The notes under the pieces are model-generated. The model did not search any database and had not been told where the DNA came from. It saw only the letters and a list, made by a program, of their open reading frames with translations. The position numbers and the translations under genes are program-made. From Linnemannia elongata (lineage: Eukaryota; Mortierellomycota; Mortierellomycetes; Mortierellales; Mortierellaceae): a stretch of 64,000 nt of DNA. Of the stretch, positions 60,220 to 64,000 are shown in pieces (positions within the stretch are counted from its first letter, which is position 1; every line of letters starts with the position of its first letter). The stretch is taken from NCBI GenBank assembly GCA_036320915.1, contig JAXBDG010000004.1, positions 1,550,001-1,614,000 on the forward strand, read 5' to 3'.

Positions 60220-61040
60220 ACTAGATTGAAAAGAGGGACGACGGTAGACGATGGTGGTAGTTGTATCGATCGATCTCTACTGCTGGCTGTTGTTTCTTCG
60301 TTGAAGAACAATAACGTGGGGGGTGTGGTTTTAGAGTAGAGGCTAATGAAAAGAGGGCATAAAGAAGGAAGGAAGGAAGGAAGAGGAGGAAGAGAGAGAG
60401 AGAGAGTGAAAGGGAGAAAGAGAGAGAGAAAAGAAAGAAGAGAAAGAGAGATTTTATTAACGGCGGTGGTTGTTTTGTTGTTACGATATGCGTGTGCAAA
60501 AATCTAAGTGCGCGGAGACTGGATCTCGTTGCCGTAATGAATGTAATGAATGGCTGAGCCTGGCATCAAAGGGAGAGGCGCTGACAAAAACGAAGGAGAG
60601 GGAAAGAAAGAAGGTTCCGCCGCATGTCATCCACAAAGGGAATGACGCCGTCTTTTTTGAAGGACCCTTCCAATGGGTATTATAAATGCGTATCCATGTC
60701 CATATCCACTTGTAGACTGGCGATCATCGTTTTCTTTGCCATACCATGATCATCGTCTTCTATACCACCATCATATCATCGCTGCCACCAACCAGTCTAT
60801 CCTTACCTTCATCATCATTGTTCATAGCTATGGGCACCACTGGCAATTAAAATTCATCACTGGCGCTACTACTACGTCCAAAAAGGTTAATAAATATTAT
60901 CTCCTAGCGCACTTCCCCTTTTTCTTTGCAAAAACAATGACAGCAGCCACCTGTCATCGTAATTAGATCCTTTATAGATTCATGTCATTGTTTTCCTCGC
61001 CCGATCTCTAATGTCTCCAGAAAGCACCAGACCTGTCGCG

Positions 61041-61041
<1 letters not shown>

Positions 61042-61088
<47 letters not shown>

Positions 61089-61100
61089 GGGGGGGGGGGG
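61042..61100 (+). repeat. Homopolymer block T46-G13
   Basis: There are 46 T directly followed by 13 G, then more T-rich sequence to about 61135. The flanks are ordinary. Such blocks are prone to sequencing error, so the true length is uncertain. Confidence 0.85.
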
Positions 61101-62806
61101 TTTTTTTGTTCTTTTTTTTTTTGGTTTTTGTTTCTTTGCCATGCGGTCATCACTCTAACCTTCGATGATCCAGATGCTCGTAAAAATACTTTATTCATGC
61201 TTGAGTTGATACCTTTTGGCGTATGGAAAGATGGTAAACTTGAATGACGATGAAAGGAACCCTCCTCTACTTGATCGCGTTTCTACGGTTGATGAACCCT
61301 TTTCTCCTCGCTTCATCTCTGATCCTCTATCATTTTGTAACTTTCATATCCCACATCTTCTTCTTCTATTTCTTTGTATCTTATGCTGCTACCTCTTGTG
61401 ATCCGAAGGTCCAATTGTCCGAATGTCCATCCTGGCAGCTGTCGATCATGAGCCCTCTTTCATATGTCATACAGGTATGCAAGGGATCATTATTGAGTGA
61501 AAATCGCCATAACCTATTTCCGGCTTGGATGCATTGCACGCGGGTAAAGCAAGACTCCAATTGACTCCAAATGAAGCACGTAGGCAGCCACAGGTTGTAA
61601 GCTGCAACGGACCAGGAATAAAATTGAAGGTGAGAAAAGGGATGAAGAGAAGGAGTGGAAATAAAGAGATGAGAAGGAAGAAGAATGTAGGGTGAAAGAA
61701 AAGCGAAAACGAACGACATGTGCGAACAGGGTATTTTTCTTTTTCTTTTTTTTGATCCGAATTGGCTTGGCAATCACAAACAAGAAATAAAAGGGAGAGG
61801 CCAAGTAGGTCAAACAACAAAGTTGTTTGGAATTGCAACCCGATGCCATGAGCAAACGGAGGACAGAAGGACAAGAATGAAAGGGAGCCTCTGGGGTTCG
61901 GTTACATTTTGACTGCTGCTACTTGTTCTTACACATGATGGAATAAGGTTTTCTTCAGCAGTGGAGAGAAGGAGAGTTCAGGTACAGTTCCTTCCCCAGC
62001 TGAACGAAAAGAGGTCAGAAAGAAAAACGAGAATGTCGTAAAGCGAGAGACAAGCGTGAGGAGAGAGAGAAGGAGGAAGAAAAGACACTTGAAATCGATT
62101 CGAGTTCCCCGGCAGACGACAATAAGCATGGTCAAAGGAAGGCTGGCCATCTTCACATGGAGCTTGTGTGGGAGTATGTCGTTTTGTTTGAGTATGTCAC
62201 TGTCCGCTTGATGAAAAAAAAATGTCTTGCTCTGTGCACGGCTAAAGTAAACACGCCCTTTTGTTCGCATATATTTTATCCCTCTGCCTCTTTGTTCGTC
62301 TTTTTCGATCGATCCAATGCTCAGTTAGCACGACGAGGATGCACTCTCAAGACGTCTGAACGCCAAGGGAAACGATCAGTGAGGAGTATGGAGTATACAT
62401 AGGGTACAAAGGCAGTCGAAGAGGCAAAAGTGAAACTGAGGGGAAGAAAGAAAGAAGGGAGCATGAAGGAGCATGAATGGATTCGATGGATCGGCCCATT
62501 GGTGTCAAAAGGTACGAATATGAGAGTGTGAGAAGAGATGTACCCCGGTCGCCAGGCAGGCTGGTGGAGAGAGCAATATGTAGCCAAGAAAGAGACACTT
62601 CTTCTCTATATTAGCGTATTAGCGGGAAGCGAACTCGTTTCTAACCCCAATGGACAATTGTAAAAAGGTGAGGAGCCGAAACCTTAGTTGTCTTGATGAA
62701 TGATGGCAGGTGATCAGACAGGTACAGAATGTGCAACCATCAGCTATTAAAGATGCTGGCTTGTTCGCTCACTTCTTTTGCTTCTGCTCTTCACCCCCAC
62801 CGAAAA

Positions 62807-62815
62807 TATATAAAA
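62807..62815 (+). promoter_or_regulatory. TATA box of the acyl-CoA oxidase gene
   Basis: TATATAAAA lies 158 bp before the ATG at 62965 and is followed by a CT-rich leader, a normal arrangement for a regulated fungal gene. Confidence 0.6.
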
Positions 62816-62964
62816 CGACCAGCAACTTCTCCTCCTCATTCACCTTTTTCTCATTCACTTCTCTCATTCAAAACATACATACCCCCCACCTCGGTTGACT
62901 CTTTTCCTTCCTACTCTTTCCACAACAAGCTCATACCGACAGATCAAGTAATACATACCCAACA

Positions 62965-64000
62965 ATGTCAGAGTCAACCGCAGCTTCACAACGCCTGGCC
63001 TTCTTCCAGAATCAACTTCAGAACGCCCCTTGTGCCGCCGAGGAGCCCAAGATCAAGACGTACGTCCACTCAAAATTGTCCCTCTAGAAAACGGCTGTCA
63101 AAACATCTACAGTGACGCGCAATTCCTGACACTCTTCATATATACTCTCCCTTCTTATCAACAGTACAATGGAGTCGATGACCGAGGAGAGACAGAAGGC
63201 AACCTTCGACGTCAGGGAGTTGACTTATTTCTTGGATGGCGGCGAGAAGTACACCAAGGTACGATAACGTTTCTTGTCATTCCCCCAACACGCAAAAATT
63301 ATAAACGGGAGACTGTGAGAAAATTGAGCCGAAGGAGCTGTGCTTACAGAAAGAAGTTTAACGCATGAGAAACTGTATCACGGCGAGCCCACTCACCATC
63401 CACCTTGGATACTTGTTCTCTCCAATGTTGACAACCATTAGATCCGCGAGAAGTTCATGATGGAACTCGAACGCGACCCCACATTCCGTATGTACGATAT
63501 GTACGATGTCACTAAAGACCAGATCCGAGAGCGCACCATGGAGAAGGTAATTTACTTCGTTACTTTTCGTACATTTTGTCACTTTAAGCCCTTGTGGAAC
63601 AAATCGTTAACAATCTTCATTCCCATTATTATTCCCCGTTGGTCGACACAACACAACAGTTCCGCACAATTGTCCACTACGTCTCGGCAGAGCCTGTCCC
63701 TATCTTCACCATGCGTATGCAGACCATCTCCCTCATCGACCCCGGCTTCTGGACCCGCTTCGGTGTCCACTACGGTCTCTTCTTTGGTGCCCTCCGTGGC
63801 TCCGCCACCTCTGCTCAGTTCTCACACTGGGTCTCCAAAGGTGCTTTGGCTCTCAACGGAATGGTAGGATGCTTCGCCATGACCGAGTTGGGACACGGTT
63901 CCAACGTCGCTGGACTCGAGACCACCGCCACCTTTGACGAGGCCTCAGATCAGTTCATCATCCACACCCCCACTATTACCGCGACCAAGTGGTGGATCGG
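62965..64000 (+). CDS. POX1: Peroxisomal acyl-CoA oxidase, C-terminus cut off by window edge
   Basis: This enzyme catalyses the first, FAD-dependent step of peroxisomal beta-oxidation, turning acyl-CoA into trans-2-enoyl-CoA with release of hydrogen peroxide. Exons seen are 62965-63059, 63165-63258, 63442-63546 and 63660 to the window edge, about 211 residues of a protein that is usually 650-700 residues. Segments typical of the family are LAFFQNQL, FDVRELTYFLDGGEKYTKIREKF, FGVHYGLFFGALRGSATSAQ and WVSKGALALNGMVGCFAMTELGHGSNVAGLETTATFD. The last includes the FAD/substrate-binding TELGHGSN motif. FIIHTPTITATKWWIG follows at the edge. The C-terminal peroxisomal signal cannot be seen. Confidence 0.95.

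Larger units (their letters stand above)
60220..62964. other. Gene-poor divergent spacer between the kinase and acyl-CoA oxidase
   Basis: The left 250 bp are purine-rich on the plus strand, with GGAA units at about 60365-60383 and GA runs, forming the kinase leader. A T46-G13 homopolymer block lies at 61042-61100. Short open frames elsewhere show no domain. The right end is the oxidase promoter. Confidence 0.5.

Overview
The window is nuclear DNA from a filamentous early-diverging fungus, most likely Mortierellomycota or Mucoromycota. This rests on many short GT-AG introns, C-rich third codon positions in exons, long pyrimidine-rich leaders before start codons, typical fungal proteins (Cyk3, Dma1, Git1-like, Rck2/Srk1-like kinase) and a LINE fragment carrying the end of an RNase H domain. 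The genus is an inference. No rRNA, tRNA, CRISPR or plasmid feature was found. Exon models were built by hand from splice sites, reading phase and protein-family continuity.

Left part (1-10 kb): the 3'-truncated Git1-like glycerophosphodiester transporter and a secreted lipase with an intact Ser-Asp-His triad, both on the minus strand, followed by about 5.2 kb with no convincing gene.

Middle left (10-29.3 kb): a plus-strand DMT-type transporter, then two minus-strand genes that in yeasts both act at septation, a Dma1-like FHA-RING ubiquitin ligase (interrupted by a 2-kb intron) and a Cyk3-like SH3/transglutaminase-fold protein. After a 2.5-kb spacer comes a plus-strand secreted protein made of about six repeats separated by dibasic (Kex2-type) sites.

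Middle (29.5-41.4 kb): an ABC-F ATPase and an unrecognised 361-residue protein (both minus), a gene-poor stretch with a recent 413-bp-period duplication, and a 5'-truncated LINE with a perfect 18-bp target-site duplication. The LINE sits directly upstream of an unrecognised six-exon gene.

Right part (41.7-64 kb) is dense housekeeping sequence: DPH2 (diphthamide) divergent from mitochondrial ribosomal protein uS12m; VPS28 (ESCRT-I) divergent from a Gln/Gly-rich protein; HSP90 with a GC-AG first intron; a small unrecognised protein; SmF divergent from TAF8; an Rck2/Srk1-like kinase; and the 5' part of a peroxisomal acyl-CoA oxidase cut by the window edge.

The most unusual items are the repeat-containing, probably Kex2-processed secreted protein (28010-29248), the fresh LINE insertion and nearby duplication (36.4-38.9 kb), the nine-cysteine insertion in DPH2, and the 2-kb intron of the Dma1-like gene. 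I found no clearly new multi-gene system.
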